Assembly (NCBI GenBank): GCA_037190665.1
Contig: JBBCJT010000030.1
Location: 1 to 64,000 of the forward strand
Length of the DNA: 64,000 nucleotides
Source of the DNA: JBBCJT01 sp037190665
Lineage (GTDB): Bacteria; Pseudomonadota; Alphaproteobacteria; Acetobacterales; Acetobacteraceae
Direction: 5' to 3'
In this document: piece by piece, positions 24,743 through 33,018 of the stretch
How the letters are laid out: each line of letters opens with the position of its first letter
How positions within the stretch are numbered: the first letter of the stretch is position 1
The notes under the pieces: generated by a model
What the model saw: the letters and a program-made list of their open reading frames with translations, nothing else
Database searches by the model: none
Told to the model about the DNA's origin: nothing
Program-made: the position numbers and the translations under genes

Positions 24743-25564
24743 ATGACCGAACCCGCATACTTCACGACCAGCGACGACGAGCGGATCGCCTACTACATCG
24801 ACGACTTCACCGATCCGTGGCGCGAGGCGCCGGCGATGCTGCTGCTGCATTCGGCGATGGGCAACTCCCGGCGCTTCCATGCCTGGGTGCCGGGGCTCGC
24901 GCGGCACTTCCGGCTCATACGGACCGACCTGCGCGGCCACGGCAGGTCGAGCGTGCCGCCGCCGGAAAAGCCGCTGACCATGGATCGCCTCGTCGATGAC
25001 GTCGAGGAGCTGATGGCGACGCTCGGCATCGGTGCCGCCCATGTCACGGCGAATTCGGCCGGCGGGTATGTCGCGCAGAACCTCGCGCTCCGTTCGCCGG
25101 ACAAGGTGCAGAGCCTCGCGCTGGTCGGTTCCACGCCCGGGCTCAGCCCGAGCGCGCTGGAATGGCTGCCGCGGATCGAGAGGGAGGGGCTGACGCCCTT
25201 CCTTGCCGATACCATCGCCATGCGCTTCGACCTGGCGACCACGGATCCCGGCATGGTCGAATGGTTCCTGAAGCAGACCGCCGAGAACGACCAGGATTTC
25301 GTCGTCCGCTTCATCGGCTACACCGCCACGCAGGAATGGAGCGGCGAGCTTCACCGCATCCGTTGCCCGACGCTGGTGATCCTGCCCGGCGGGGAGACGG
25401 TCGGAAGCGCCAACAGCTACGACGCGATGCGCGAGCGCATCCCCGATGTGCGCATGATCGAGTATCCGCACATGCCGCACAACATCGCCGACATGCTCGC
25501 CGACCGTTGCGTGGCGGACATCCTCCGCTTCCACCGCGACAAGTTCGGTTATCCGAAGGGCTGA
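24743..25564 (+). CDS. Alpha/beta-hydrolase
   Basis: This 273-residue alpha/beta-hydrolase begins with an N-terminal DDFTDPWREAP segment also found in the hydrolase at 28883. The oxyanion region is LLLHSAMGNS, the nucleophile lies in TANSAGG and the terminal His in HMPHNIAD. The nucleophile elbow reads A-N-S-A-G, with Ala in place of the first Gly of GxSxG. A 3-oxoadipate enol-lactonase-like or carboxylesterase role is possible. It follows the Bug gene by 8 nt and precedes two carboxymuconolactone-decarboxylase-like genes, a combination reminiscent of beta-ketoadipate chemistry. Confidence 0.88.
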   Translation: MTEPAYFTTSDDERIAYYIDDFTDPWREAPAMLLLHSAMGNSRRFHAWVPGLARHFRLIRTDLRGHGRSSVPPPEKPLTMDRLVDDVEELMATLGIGAAHVTANSAGGYVAQNLALRSPDKVQSLALVGSTPGLSPSALEWLPRIEREGLTPFLADTIAMRFDLATTDPGMVEWFLKQTAENDQDFVVRFIGYTATQEWSGELHRIRCPTLVILPGGETVGSANSYDAMRERIPDVRMIEYPHMPHNIADMLADRCVADILRFHRDKFGYPKG

Positions 25565-25571
25565 CATCCGC

Positions 25572-26174
25572 ATGCCACACCTTCCCGACGCGCTCGAGCA
25601 CGGGCCTCCCGAGAGCAAGGACGTGTTCCGCAAGGTCGCCGCCAGCCGTGGCTTCGTCTCCAACCTCCTGCGCTCGCTCGGCCACGCGCCGGAGGGGCTG
25701 AACCGCTACATGATGCTCGGCCATTACGCGCGCTATGCGACCGATCTCACGGAAGTGCAGCGCGAGCTGGTGATCTGCATCGTCGGGCGGGGTATCCTCT
25801 ATGCTTGGGCGCATCATGCTCCGATGGCGGTGCAGGCGGGGCTGAGCGAGGCCCAGATGACCGAGATCCGGGCCGGGCATACGCCGGCCGATCTTCCGGC
25901 CGCGGAACGCGCGCTCTGCGACTTCACCTTCGCCTACGGCACCTTCAAGGGCATCCCGGCGGAGACATGGGCGGCTCTGCTGCGGCATTTCACCCCGCGG
26001 CAGGCCACGGACATCGCGCTGACCGCGGCGTACTACCTCGCGGCCGGCTCGCTCATCATCGGCATGGATCTGGAGATCGAGCCGCCGGAGATCCTCGCGC
26101 AGGAGGTCGCCTGGCAGGCGAAGCCGCGCGACGCCACGGGGCAGGTGCAGGCCGACCCGTCCGGGAGCGCGTGA
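25572..26174 (+). CDS. Carboxymuconolactone decarboxylase family protein
   Basis: This 200-residue all-helical protein of the CMD/AhpD-like family has the helix ERELVICIVGRG-type pattern (QRELVICIVGRG) and YAWAHHAPMAVQAGLSE. These are the segments that carry the Glu/His residues in this family. The redox CxxC of AhpD is absent, so a hydrolase, decarboxylase or structural role is likelier than peroxidase support. It lies 7 nt after the hydrolase and 2 nt before a paralogue, in one operon. Confidence 0.85.
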   Translation: MPHLPDALEHGPPESKDVFRKVAASRGFVSNLLRSLGHAPEGLNRYMMLGHYARYATDLTEVQRELVICIVGRGILYAWAHHAPMAVQAGLSEAQMTEIRAGHTPADLPAAERALCDFTFAYGTFKGIPAETWAALLRHFTPRQATDIALTAAYYLAAGSLIIGMDLEIEPPEILAQEVAWQAKPRDATGQVQADPSGSA

Positions 26175-26176
26175 TC

Positions 26177-26743
26177 ATGCGACTGCCAGAAGCCGACCCG
26201 GCGCAATCCCCGGAGCTGGAGGCGGCCTACGCCGCCTTCCGGGGCACGCGCGGCATCGTCTCGAACGTCATGCGGTCCTTCGGCCACGCGCCGGCCGGCC
26301 TCGCCGCGATCGCTGAGCTTGGGCGCTACTGCCGCTATGAGACGGGCCTGACGGAGCTGCAGAAGGAACTCGTCATCCTGATCACCGGGCGCGGGGTCGC
26401 CTATGCCTGGCATCATCATGCGCCTCTCGGCCGGCAGGCCGGGCTCACGGAGGAGCAGCTCGCCGCAATGCGCGACGGGCGCACGCCGGAGGGGCTGAGC
26501 GAGACCGATACCGCGCTCTGCGACTACGTCGCCGCCTATGCGTCCCTCAAGGGCGTGCCGCAGCCGGTGTTCGCCCGGCTTTCCGCGCTGATGACGCCGC
26601 GCCAGATCACCGACGTGAACATCATCTCGGGCTACTATCTCTGCATCGCGGCGAGCGTCGTCGCGATGGAAGTGCAGCCCGATCCGCCGCGCGTGCTCGA
26701 AGCCGCGGTCGGCTTCCATCAGGGTCGGACAGGGGAAGGCTGA
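26177..26743 (+). CDS. Carboxymuconolactone decarboxylase family protein, paralogue
   Basis: This 188-residue protein is clearly related to the one encoded immediately upstream (RGIVSNVMRSFGHAP against RGFVSNLLRSLGHAP, and KELVILITGRGVAYAWHHHAP). The CxxC motif is also missing. The adjacent pair probably arose by duplication and may form a heteromer. ATG 26177 is preferred; GTG 26171 is an upstream option. A hairpin follows its stop, so it is the likely end of the operon that starts with the SDR gene. Confidence 0.85.
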   Translation: MRLPEADPAQSPELEAAYAAFRGTRGIVSNVMRSFGHAPAGLAAIAELGRYCRYETGLTELQKELVILITGRGVAYAWHHHAPLGRQAGLTEEQLAAMRDGRTPEGLSETDTALCDYVAAYASLKGVPQPVFARLSALMTPRQITDVNIISGYYLCIAASVVAMEVQPDPPRVLEAAVGFHQGRTGEG

Positions 26744-26745
26744 GG

Positions 26746-26767
26746 CCGCTCCCGTGCGAAGGAGCGG
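26746..26767. terminator. Hairpin between convergent genes
   Basis: A 7-bp stem (CCGCTCC / GGAGCGG) with an 8-nt loop fills the 25-nt gap between the CMD-like gene and the convergent reductase gene. Confidence 0.5.
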
Positions 26768-26768
26768 G

Positions 26769-27791
26769 TCAGCCTGTGGAGCCGGTCAGCGAGTCCAGAT
26801 GCGAGATCACCGCGGCGTTCGCAGGGACCGCCATCCCGAGCCGCCGGGCCTGCGCGACGACGGCGCCGTTGATCAGGGACACCTCCGTCCGCCGGCCGCG
26901 TGCGAGGTCCTGCGCCATGCCGCTGATCGCGGCGGGGTCCACCTTCTGCCCGTAACGCTGCAACCCGTCTTCCACCTGCGCAAGCGCGGCACTGTCACCG
27001 TGCGCGGCGGCGGTCCAGGTCGCGCCCGCGATGCCGCAGATGCCGTCGAGGGTCACGCCCGCCGCAGCCGCCACGCGCACAACCTCGAAGCCCAGCGCGG
27101 ACAGTTCGGCGCGCAAGGCAGGATCGAGGAACAGCGAGCGCAGGCTGGTGCGCCTGACGGCGCAGAGCGGCGAGGTCATGCAGTTGAAGACCAGCTTCGT
27201 CCAGCGGGCGGCGCGAAGATCGTCCACGGCCTCCGCACCATCCACCTGCCCGAGCAGGGCGGTCAGCGCATGGATGCGGGGCGTGGCGAGGCCGGCAGTC
27301 TCCCCGATCCGGAAGGTCGCGGGGCCGCCGTCGCCGCGGCGGCGATGGCGCCGCATGTGGCCCGGCTCGACAAGGTTCGCGAACAGCCCCGTCACGATGC
27401 AGCCCATGACCCGCGCCGGGCCGATCTGCTGGGCGAGATCGAAATCCGCGAGCGCGTTGAGCGTCACGAGATAGGGGCCATCGTAGTGCGGTTCGATGGC
27501 CGCAAGCGCGGCGGGCGCGTCCGCGAGCTTGGGGCAGAGGATCACGAGGCGCGGCGCAAGCGCGCGGATGTCGCTCGCAGCGTCGATCGTTCCGACCGGC
27601 ACGCGGAAGTCGCCCGCCGGCTCCTCGACGAAGATGCCGCGGTCCCGGATCGCCTCGCGGTTCGGCGCCCAGTTTTCGAGCACGCGGACCGTTTCGCCGC
27701 TGCGCGCCAGATGCGCCGCGATGTAGGCGCCCACGGCTCCCGCGCCCACCACCAGCACCGCGCGGTCATCGTGGCCATCGGATCTGTTCAT
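26769..27791 (-). CDS. Ketopantoate reductase-like dehydrogenase (ApbA/PanE family)
   Basis: This 340-residue protein of the 2-dehydropantoate 2-reductase family has an N-terminal Rossmann motif VLVVGAGAVGAYIAAHLA (about 12-29) and a C-terminal helical domain. The KLVFNCMTSPLCA segment carries the family's catalytic Lys, and a later SSL-type region reads TEVSLINGAV. Many such genes in catabolic clusters act on other alpha-keto acids, so pantothenate synthesis is not implied. The gene is divergent from the DHDPS-like gene at 27848, with 56 nt between starts, suggesting a shared promoter region. Confidence 0.85.
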   Translation of the reverse strand: MNRSDGHDDRAVLVVGAGAVGAYIAAHLARSGETVRVLENWAPNREAIRDRGIFVEEPAGDFRVPVGTIDAASDIRALAPRLVILCPKLADAPAALAAIEPHYDGPYLVTLNALADFDLAQQIGPARVMGCIVTGLFANLVEPGHMRRHRRRGDGGPATFRIGETAGLATPRIHALTALLGQVDGAEAVDDLRAARWTKLVFNCMTSPLCAVRRTSLRSLFLDPALRAELSALGFEVVRVAAAAGVTLDGICGIAGATWTAAAHGDSAALAQVEDGLQRYGQKVDPAAISGMAQDLARGRRTEVSLINGAVVAQARRLGMAVPANAAVISHLDSLTGSTG

Positions 27792-27847
27792 GGGGCACGG
27801 CTTTCGGACATGTGCGGATCCAGTCGGCGGCGGGCGGCGTCGCCAGC

Positions 27848-28819
27848 ATGAGGTACGCGGCGGGCGAAGCGCGCGAGTGGGTGAGGGAGACGCTGCGCGG
27901 CTATCTGGCCGTGCTCTATACGCCCTTCGACGCGGACGGGGCGATCGACGAGGCGGGATTGCGGCACAACGTGCGCGCAACGCTCGCATTGCCGGGAGTG
28001 GGCGGGCTGTCGGTGAACTCCCTGCATCAGGAGTTCTGGACGCTGACCGATGCCGAACGTTTCCGGCTGGTGGAGATCGTGCTGGATGAGGCGGGCGGAC
28101 GCGCGCCGGTGGTCATCGGGTGCAGCGATCCCTCGGCGGCCAAGGCGGTCGTTTATGCGCGGCACGCGGCGGCGCATGGGGCCGACCTCGTCATGGTCTG
28201 GCCGCCCTTCTACGGGCCGCGCTCCGCGTCCGGCGTGCGCGACTACTACGAATACATCGCGCAGAGGATCGGGATCGGGCTGATCGCCTACAGCACGACG
28301 CTGCCGGAACTCGGCTTCTACCTCGCGCCGGAGCAGGTGGAGGCGCTTCTGCCGCTCCGCGAGATATGCGCGGTGCAGAACACGACGCTCAACCTCGCGC
28401 AGTACGCCGCCATGATGGAGCGCGTGGGCGCCAGCATCGCGGTGGCGACATCGCTTGAGGAGTATCACCTCCACGGGCAACTCGCCTTTCCGGAGCGCGC
28501 GCCCCGGTTCCTGATCGGATCGTCGCGGCCGATCTTCTGCCAGAGTGCCGCGAAGCCGCATTGCGGCGCGTTCATCGCGGCGCTGGAACGTGGCGAGTTC
28601 CGGGAAGCGGCGCGCCATGCGCGGACTATCATGTCCATCGCCGAGAACCTGCAGAGCCGCTACTTCGCGCGCGGCTTCCACCATGTGGGCGTGTTCAAGG
28701 CGATGGCCGGGCTGCTGGGCATGCGGACCGGACCGGTGCGGCCCGGCATCGCCCCATGCGATCCGCGTGAGCTTGAGGAATGCACGGCCGTGCTGCGGGA
28801 AGCGGGATTGATCGGATAG
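27848..28819 (+). CDS. Dihydrodipicolinate synthase-like protein lacking the Schiff-base lysine
   Basis: This 323-residue TIM-barrel protein of the DHDPS/NAL family is recognisable from LYTPFDADGAIDEAGLRHNV and the Tyr148 in LIAYSTTLPE. The usual GTTGE stretch is replaced by NSLHQEF. At the position of the catalytic Lys, about 29 residues after the Tyr, stands Gln177 in CAVQNTT. A normal aldolase mechanism is therefore unlikely and another reaction, such as a hydrolase or lyase role, is possible. The start ATG 27848 has no strong ribosome site, and GTG or ATG codons upstream exist. A hairpin follows the stop. Confidence 0.82.
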   Translation: MRYAAGEAREWVRETLRGYLAVLYTPFDADGAIDEAGLRHNVRATLALPGVGGLSVNSLHQEFWTLTDAERFRLVEIVLDEAGGRAPVVIGCSDPSAAKAVVYARHAAAHGADLVMVWPPFYGPRSASGVRDYYEYIAQRIGIGLIAYSTTLPELGFYLAPEQVEALLPLREICAVQNTTLNLAQYAAMMERVGASIAVATSLEEYHLHGQLAFPERAPRFLIGSSRPIFCQSAAKPHCGAFIAALERGEFREAARHARTIMSIAENLQSRYFARGFHHVGVFKAMAGLLGMRTGPVRPGIAPCDPRELEECTAVLREAGLIG

Positions 28820-28851
28820 GCCCCCGCGCGATCCGCGGAGGCGCGAGGGCC
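28819..28851. terminator. Hairpin between convergent DHDPS-like and hydrolase genes
   Basis: An 11-bp stem with one mismatch (left arm GGCCCCCGCGC) begins at the last base of the DHDPS-like stop. It lies in the gap to the convergent hydrolase gene and may serve both strands. Confidence 0.5.
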
Positions 28852-28882
28852 GCCCGTCACACACCTGCCGGGCGTGCCTCAC

Positions 28883-29701
28883 TCATGCACGCTGCGCCGC
28901 GATGAAGCGCAGCACCTCCTGCGCGCAGCGTTCCGGTGCGGCATCGCCGATATTGTGCGGCATGCCCTCGAAGCTCACGAGCTGCGCCTTCGGGATCGCC
29001 CTTGCCATCTGCTCATAGGTGCTGTTCTCGCCGATCGGCTCGTGGCCGGGTGCGACGATCAGCGTGGGGCAGGCGATGCGCGGCAGGTCCTCGCTCCAGT
29101 CGCGGCTGGACATGTGCGTGACGAACCGGCCGATATAGGCGGGGTCGTTGGTCGCGACCTGCCGGCAGAACCAGTCCACCAGCGCCGGATCGACATCGGA
29201 CCCGAAGCGGTCGGAAGCCGTCGCGCGGACGAATCTCTCGATCCCCACCTCCGCGATGCGCCCGGGCCATGTCGCGGCCTGTGTGCCTTTCAGTCCCGGC
29301 GTGGAGGCAAAGAGGCAGAGGGTCTCCACACGCTCCGGCGACTCGATCGCCAGCCGCTGTCCCACGTACCCGCCGGCGGACAGGCCGACGGCATGGACCC
29401 GCGCGACGCCGAGCGTATCCAGCAGCTCCCGCGCGTCCTGCACCAGCCGCTCGAGGCTGAACGGGACATCCTCGGACGGAATCTGGGAGGCGCCATGGCC
29501 GCGCAGTTCGAGGCTGATCGTCGGATGCTCCCGTGCAATCACGGGTATCCAGCCGTACCAGCGGCGATAGCGCCCCATGGCCGCGTGCAGCATCAGGACC
29601 GGCGTGCCGGGCTCGCGCCATGGCCGGGTAAAATCGTCCACGCGATAGGCAAGCTTCACGCCGTCGCCCGTCGTGAAGAAGGACATGGTGGGGGCGATCA
29701 T
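28883..29701 (-). CDS. Alpha/beta-hydrolase, paralogue of the one at 24743
   Basis: This 272-residue alpha/beta-hydrolase has a canonical nucleophile elbow GLSAGG, an oxyanion region MLHAAMGRY, and a terminal His in GMPHNIGD. The N-terminal DDFTRPWREPG matches the hydrolase at 24743, so the two are paralogues within one 10-kb region. ATG 29701 or ATG 29686 (MSFFTTGDG) could be the start. The M28-like gene lies 28 nt upstream in the same direction, so the genes 32467 to 28883 probably form a three-gene operon. Confidence 0.88.
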   Translation of the reverse strand: MIAPTMSFFTTGDGVKLAYRVDDFTRPWREPGTPVLMLHAAMGRYRRWYGWIPVIAREHPTISLELRGHGASQIPSEDVPFSLERLVQDARELLDTLGVARVHAVGLSAGGYVGQRLAIESPERVETLCLFASTPGLKGTQAATWPGRIAEVGIERFVRATASDRFGSDVDPALVDWFCRQVATNDPAYIGRFVTHMSSRDWSEDLPRIACPTLIVAPGHEPIGENSTYEQMARAIPKAQLVSFEGMPHNIGDAAPERCAQEVLRFIAAQRA

Positions 29702-29729
29702 CGCGAACGCCCTCCGCCGCGTTGCCCTG

Positions 29730-31460
29730 TCACTGCGCCGCGCCCGCTGCCGCCGCGGTCGCTTCCTCGACCGCGAAATGCACGCGGTTGGCAGCGCGCA
29801 CCGCGGCGACGGTGGCGAACTTCGCCTCGTCCGATCCGCCCGGCAGTGATGCGAGGGCGCGCAACGGCTCGAGGGACGGATAGGGCGGGATCGGCAGCGC
29901 CGGGTCGTGGGAGAAGCGGTCGCCCTGCGTGTAGTCGATGGGAACCAGCGCGCGGCCGATCGTCATCAGCGCGGCGTTGATCCGGCTGGCGGCGGACGGG
30001 TCGGCCGCAGCTTTGGACAGGGAGGCCGTCGCCTCGCCGAGCCGTGTCACGGCGGCCTGCAGCGATGTCAGGTCGAGCCTGCTGCCGACATCCTTCGCGA
30101 TCCTGTTCACATGCTTCGCCAGATCCGCCGCCGTCGCGTGATAGTCGAGAGGCAGGACGGCATCGGACAGCAACCGCGCAACCGCATGGACATAGACGCG
30201 CGTATCCCGGGCAAGCAGTTCCGGATCGATCTTGTCGATCGTGTCGTCCGGCGTGTGCCACCACCATCCGAAGCCCGCGCCACGACGGGTCTCGCCGGGG
30301 CTGTTGAGGACGCCGCCGGCCACGTTCGCCGCCTCGCCGGCGGGCTGCTCGCCCATGCCCATGAACAGCGAGGGGATGCCGACGCCCCAGAAGGAAGCGT
30401 CACCGGCCCGGCTCATCCGCAAGCCGGTCGTCTGCTGCCCGCCCTGGGTCAGGACGGCATCGGCGCCGAGGCTCTTCAGCTCCGTGCTGGCCGGTGTGTC
30501 GGTCAGCACCGTGGCGCCGCGTCCGCCCGTCGAATCGCAGTTCACATGGGCGACGCAGCGTTTCGCCAGCTCCTGCCAGTGGTGATCGACATACCAGGTC
30601 GACCCGGAATAGCGGCCATGGGAATGGCCGGACCAGAAGCACAGGCGAAGCCCGCGCCGCCAGCGCGGACGCTGCGTCGCGACCAGCCGCGCGACTTCCA
30701 GCATCGTCGCGTTGGCGGACCCGTTATCCATCACGCCGAAATGCCAGGTGTCGTGATGGCCCGAGAACAGCACGAACGGGGCATCCTTCCCCGCGGCATC
30801 GGCATCCAGTTCGGCGACGAGCAGCGGCGTCTTCCGCCAGCCCGTATCGACCTCGGCATGCAGCGTGACGGTGACCTTCTCCCCGCCATCCAGCCGCTGC
30901 TTCAGCACATCGCCGTCGGCGCGGGAGATCGTGCACACGACGGTACGCGGCAGCTCCGCGCGTGTCCGTGGGGTCGGGCTGCCCCAGACGGGGGAGATGC
31001 ACATCTCATGCAGATGTTCGTGCGCACTGATGTGGACCTGGCCGATGGCCCCGGCGGCGGAGGCGCGCGCGCTCGGTCCCGGCGAGGCGATCCCTTCGAT
31101 GAGCGCGATGCGCCCCGCGACATCGACCTTCGCGAAATCCTCGGCACGCCCGGACCCCACGTAGACCAGCTCGCCGCGCAGCCCGCCGGCCGGCGACGGG
31201 CGGGAGAAGGAGTGGGTGATGCACCGGGGCAAACCGTCCGGCGTCTCGATGCGGGCAGGGCCGGGCAGGCTGATATAGGCATCGTGGCTGATCAGGTCGG
31301 TGCGGTAGCCATAGCCGCGCAGCGTCGCCTCGAGATAGCGGAAGCTCTCCAGTTCTTCCGGCGTGCCGGACAGCTTCACGTAGCGCGCGAATTCGCGCAG
31401 GTGCGCCATCATGGCGTCGGTATCGACCTGCGCGCACAGAGCCAGCATCTGATTGTCCAT
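29730..31460 (-). CDS. M28-family peptidase-like protein with altered catalytic motif
   Basis: This 576-residue protein has the M28 metallopeptidase fold. It carries the first His-Asp pair in SGHHDTWHFGVMDNGSANA near residues 235-246, the third-shell Asp in HVNCDSTGG near 308, and the last His in WWHTPDDTIDKID near 402. A PA-type insert lies before the catalytic core. Where the family has the Glu-Glu pair (EExGLxGS), this protein reads SGHSHGRYSGS near 279, so the usual general base is missing. No signal peptide is seen, implying a cytoplasmic protein. It may hydrolyse an amide or be non-proteolytic. It lies between a Bug gene and a hydrolase gene. Confidence 0.8.
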   Translation of the reverse strand: MDNQMLALCAQVDTDAMMAHLREFARYVKLSGTPEELESFRYLEATLRGYGYRTDLISHDAYISLPGPARIETPDGLPRCITHSFSRPSPAGGLRGELVYVGSGRAEDFAKVDVAGRIALIEGIASPGPSARASAAGAIGQVHISAHEHLHEMCISPVWGSPTPRTRAELPRTVVCTISRADGDVLKQRLDGGEKVTVTLHAEVDTGWRKTPLLVAELDADAAGKDAPFVLFSGHHDTWHFGVMDNGSANATMLEVARLVATQRPRWRRGLRLCFWSGHSHGRYSGSTWYVDHHWQELAKRCVAHVNCDSTGGRGATVLTDTPASTELKSLGADAVLTQGGQQTTGLRMSRAGDASFWGVGIPSLFMGMGEQPAGEAANVAGGVLNSPGETRRGAGFGWWWHTPDDTIDKIDPELLARDTRVYVHAVARLLSDAVLPLDYHATAADLAKHVNRIAKDVGSRLDLTSLQAAVTRLGEATASLSKAAADPSAASRINAALMTIGRALVPIDYTQGDRFSHDPALPIPPYPSLEPLRALASLPGGSDEAKFATVAAVRAANRVHFAVEEATAAAAGAAQ

Positions 31461-31498
31461 TGATCTCGTTCGTCCTCGGACGGTCGTGAGGGGAGGCG

Positions 31499-32467
31499 TC
31501 AGTCGGGGCGGATGTTCGCCGCCCGGATCACCGCCGTGATACGCGCCGTCTCGCGCCGGATCGTCTCGGCGTACTGCTCGGGCCCGGTGCCGGCCGGGAC
31601 ATATCCCAGTTGCAGCAGGCGGTCGCGCAGGTCCGGGCGCTGCACCGCTTCGTTGAACGCCTGCGCCAGCTTGCCGATGTTCGCGGCCGGCGTGCCGGCC
31701 CGGGTGAGGACGCCCCAGTGCGTGTAGAGATCGACGCCGGGCAGGCCCAGTTCGCGGAAGGTCGGCACGTCGGGGAAGGCGGCGGCGCGCGCATCGCCCG
31801 TGACCGCCAGCGCACGCACCCGGCCCGCCTCGATATGCGCGGCCGAGGCGCTGAGGCCGTTCACGCCCAGCGGAACGTGTCCGGCGATGATGTCGTTCAT
31901 GGCCGGGCCGGTGCCGCGATACGGAAGATGCGTGAGGTCGATGCCCGCTTCGGCCTTCAGCATCTCGCCCACCAGATGGGTCGGCGCGCCGTTTCCGCCG
32001 GAGGCATAGGCGAGGGTGCCGGGGCGCGCCTTCGCGAGCGCGATCAGCTCCGGCAGCGTCGTGACCGGCACGGAGGGATGGGCGAGCAGCACGACGGGCG
32101 CCTGCGCAAGCAGCGTCACCGGCGCGAAGTCGCGCGCGGAATCGTAGGGCAGCGTCGGGAACAGCCCGGGATTGATGACGAAGGTGGAGTCGAGCGCGAC
32201 GAGGGTATACCCGTCGGGTTCGGCCCTCGCGACGATCTCCGTGCCGACGATGCCGCCCGCGCCGGCCCGGTTCTCGATCACCAGCGGCTGGCCGAGCGTG
32301 CGCGACACGTAGGGTTCCAGGATGCGGATCAGGTTGTCGGTGCCGCCGCCGGGACCGAATGGAATGACCAGCCGGATCGGGCGCGATGGAAAACCCGCCT
32401 GTGCGTGCGCGTGGCCTGTCAGGGCGGCAGCGCCGGCGATAGCGAAAAGGTTGCGTCGCGAGACCAT
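31499..32467 (-). CDS. Bug/TctC family tripartite-tricarboxylate-type binding protein
   Basis: This 322-residue periplasmic binding protein has a Tat-like signal (SRRNLFAIAGAAALTGHAHAQA), the mature start IRLVIPFGPGGGTDNL, and the ENRAGAGGIVG and PDGYTLV segments of the Bug family. ATG 32467 is supported by AGGAAG upstream. It is the first gene of a minus-strand set with the M28-like and hydrolase genes, so the ligand may be an amide or ester that those enzymes cleave. This is a second, diverged Bug copy relative to the one at 23754. Confidence 0.92.
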   Translation of the reverse strand: MVSRRNLFAIAGAAALTGHAHAQAGFPSRPIRLVIPFGPGGGTDNLIRILEPYVSRTLGQPLVIENRAGAGGIVGTEIVARAEPDGYTLVALDSTFVINPGLFPTLPYDSARDFAPVTLLAQAPVVLLAHPSVPVTTLPELIALAKARPGTLAYASGGNGAPTHLVGEMLKAEAGIDLTHLPYRGTGPAMNDIIAGHVPLGVNGLSASAAHIEAGRVRALAVTGDARAAAFPDVPTFRELGLPGVDLYTHWGVLTRAGTPAANIGKLAQAFNEAVQRPDLRDRLLQLGYVPAGTGPEQYAETIRRETARITAVIRAANIRPD

Positions 32468-32820
32468 CTTCCTGGCCCTTCTGCTCCCCTCGCCGGAGGT
32501 TAGGGTTGGATCGGCGGGTCGCCAAGACGCATTCGCCGACGCAAGCCTTGGGATACATTCGTACGATACGTATCCGCACGCGCGTTCGCTGCCATCGGAG
32601 ATAGCCCGCGACGCCGCAGCGCGATGGCGATGTGCCCCTACCGGCGCGGCCACGGCCGATCGTCGGGATCGCTGCATCCGCCGGGCGGTTCGGGAGTTAT
32701 CGGAGAAGGGCAGGCGCATACGACGCCCTTCGGGGTATACTCACCGCCGGTTCATCGCCAGAACGGCAGCGGACCACGCGTTCGACTGCATCACACCGGC
32801 GGGTCACGAGGAGATCGAGT
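32468..32820. other. Intergenic region with a nested palindromic promoter-like patch
   Basis: This is about 350 nt without a convincing gene. Around 32551-32575 lies an AT-richer patch with nested symmetry: GGATAC and GTATCC at its ends, TCGTACGA inside, and GATACGTATC at 32565-32574. This is about 85-110 nt upstream of the Bug gene start and is the likely regulatory region for that minus-strand operon. The rest shows nothing recognisable. Confidence 0.5.
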
Positions 32821-33018
32821 TTGCGGAAACCGAACTACGCATTTGAACGCTCCCAGCGCATCAAGGCCAAGGAGGAGAAGGCCGCCGCGAAGGCGCAGAA
32901 GAAGCGGGAGCAGAAACGGGAAGCCGAGGATACCGCGCTCCGTCCGGTAGGACCGGAGGACGAGGCGCGCGGCGGCCCGGAAGCACCGGAGAAGCCGCAG
33001 CGGGAACTCGACGACTGA
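32821..33018 (+). CDS. Small basic hydrophilic protein, TTG start
   Basis: This 65-residue protein begins KPNYAFERSQRIKAKEEKA after the first two residues and is rich in Lys, Glu, Ala and Arg, with a central helix that may be coiled. Short proteins with a similar KPNYxFERxxR start are widespread in Proteobacteria but have no known function. The start is TTG 32821, supported by GAGGAGA at 32808-32814, a spacing of seven; earlier in-frame ATG/GTG codons would add an unrelated Arg/Ser-rich stretch. It ends 70 nt before a GlsB-type stress gene. Confidence 0.72.
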   Translation: MRKPNYAFERSQRIKAKEEKAAAKAQKKREQKREAEDTALRPVGPEDEARGGPEAPEKPQRELDD

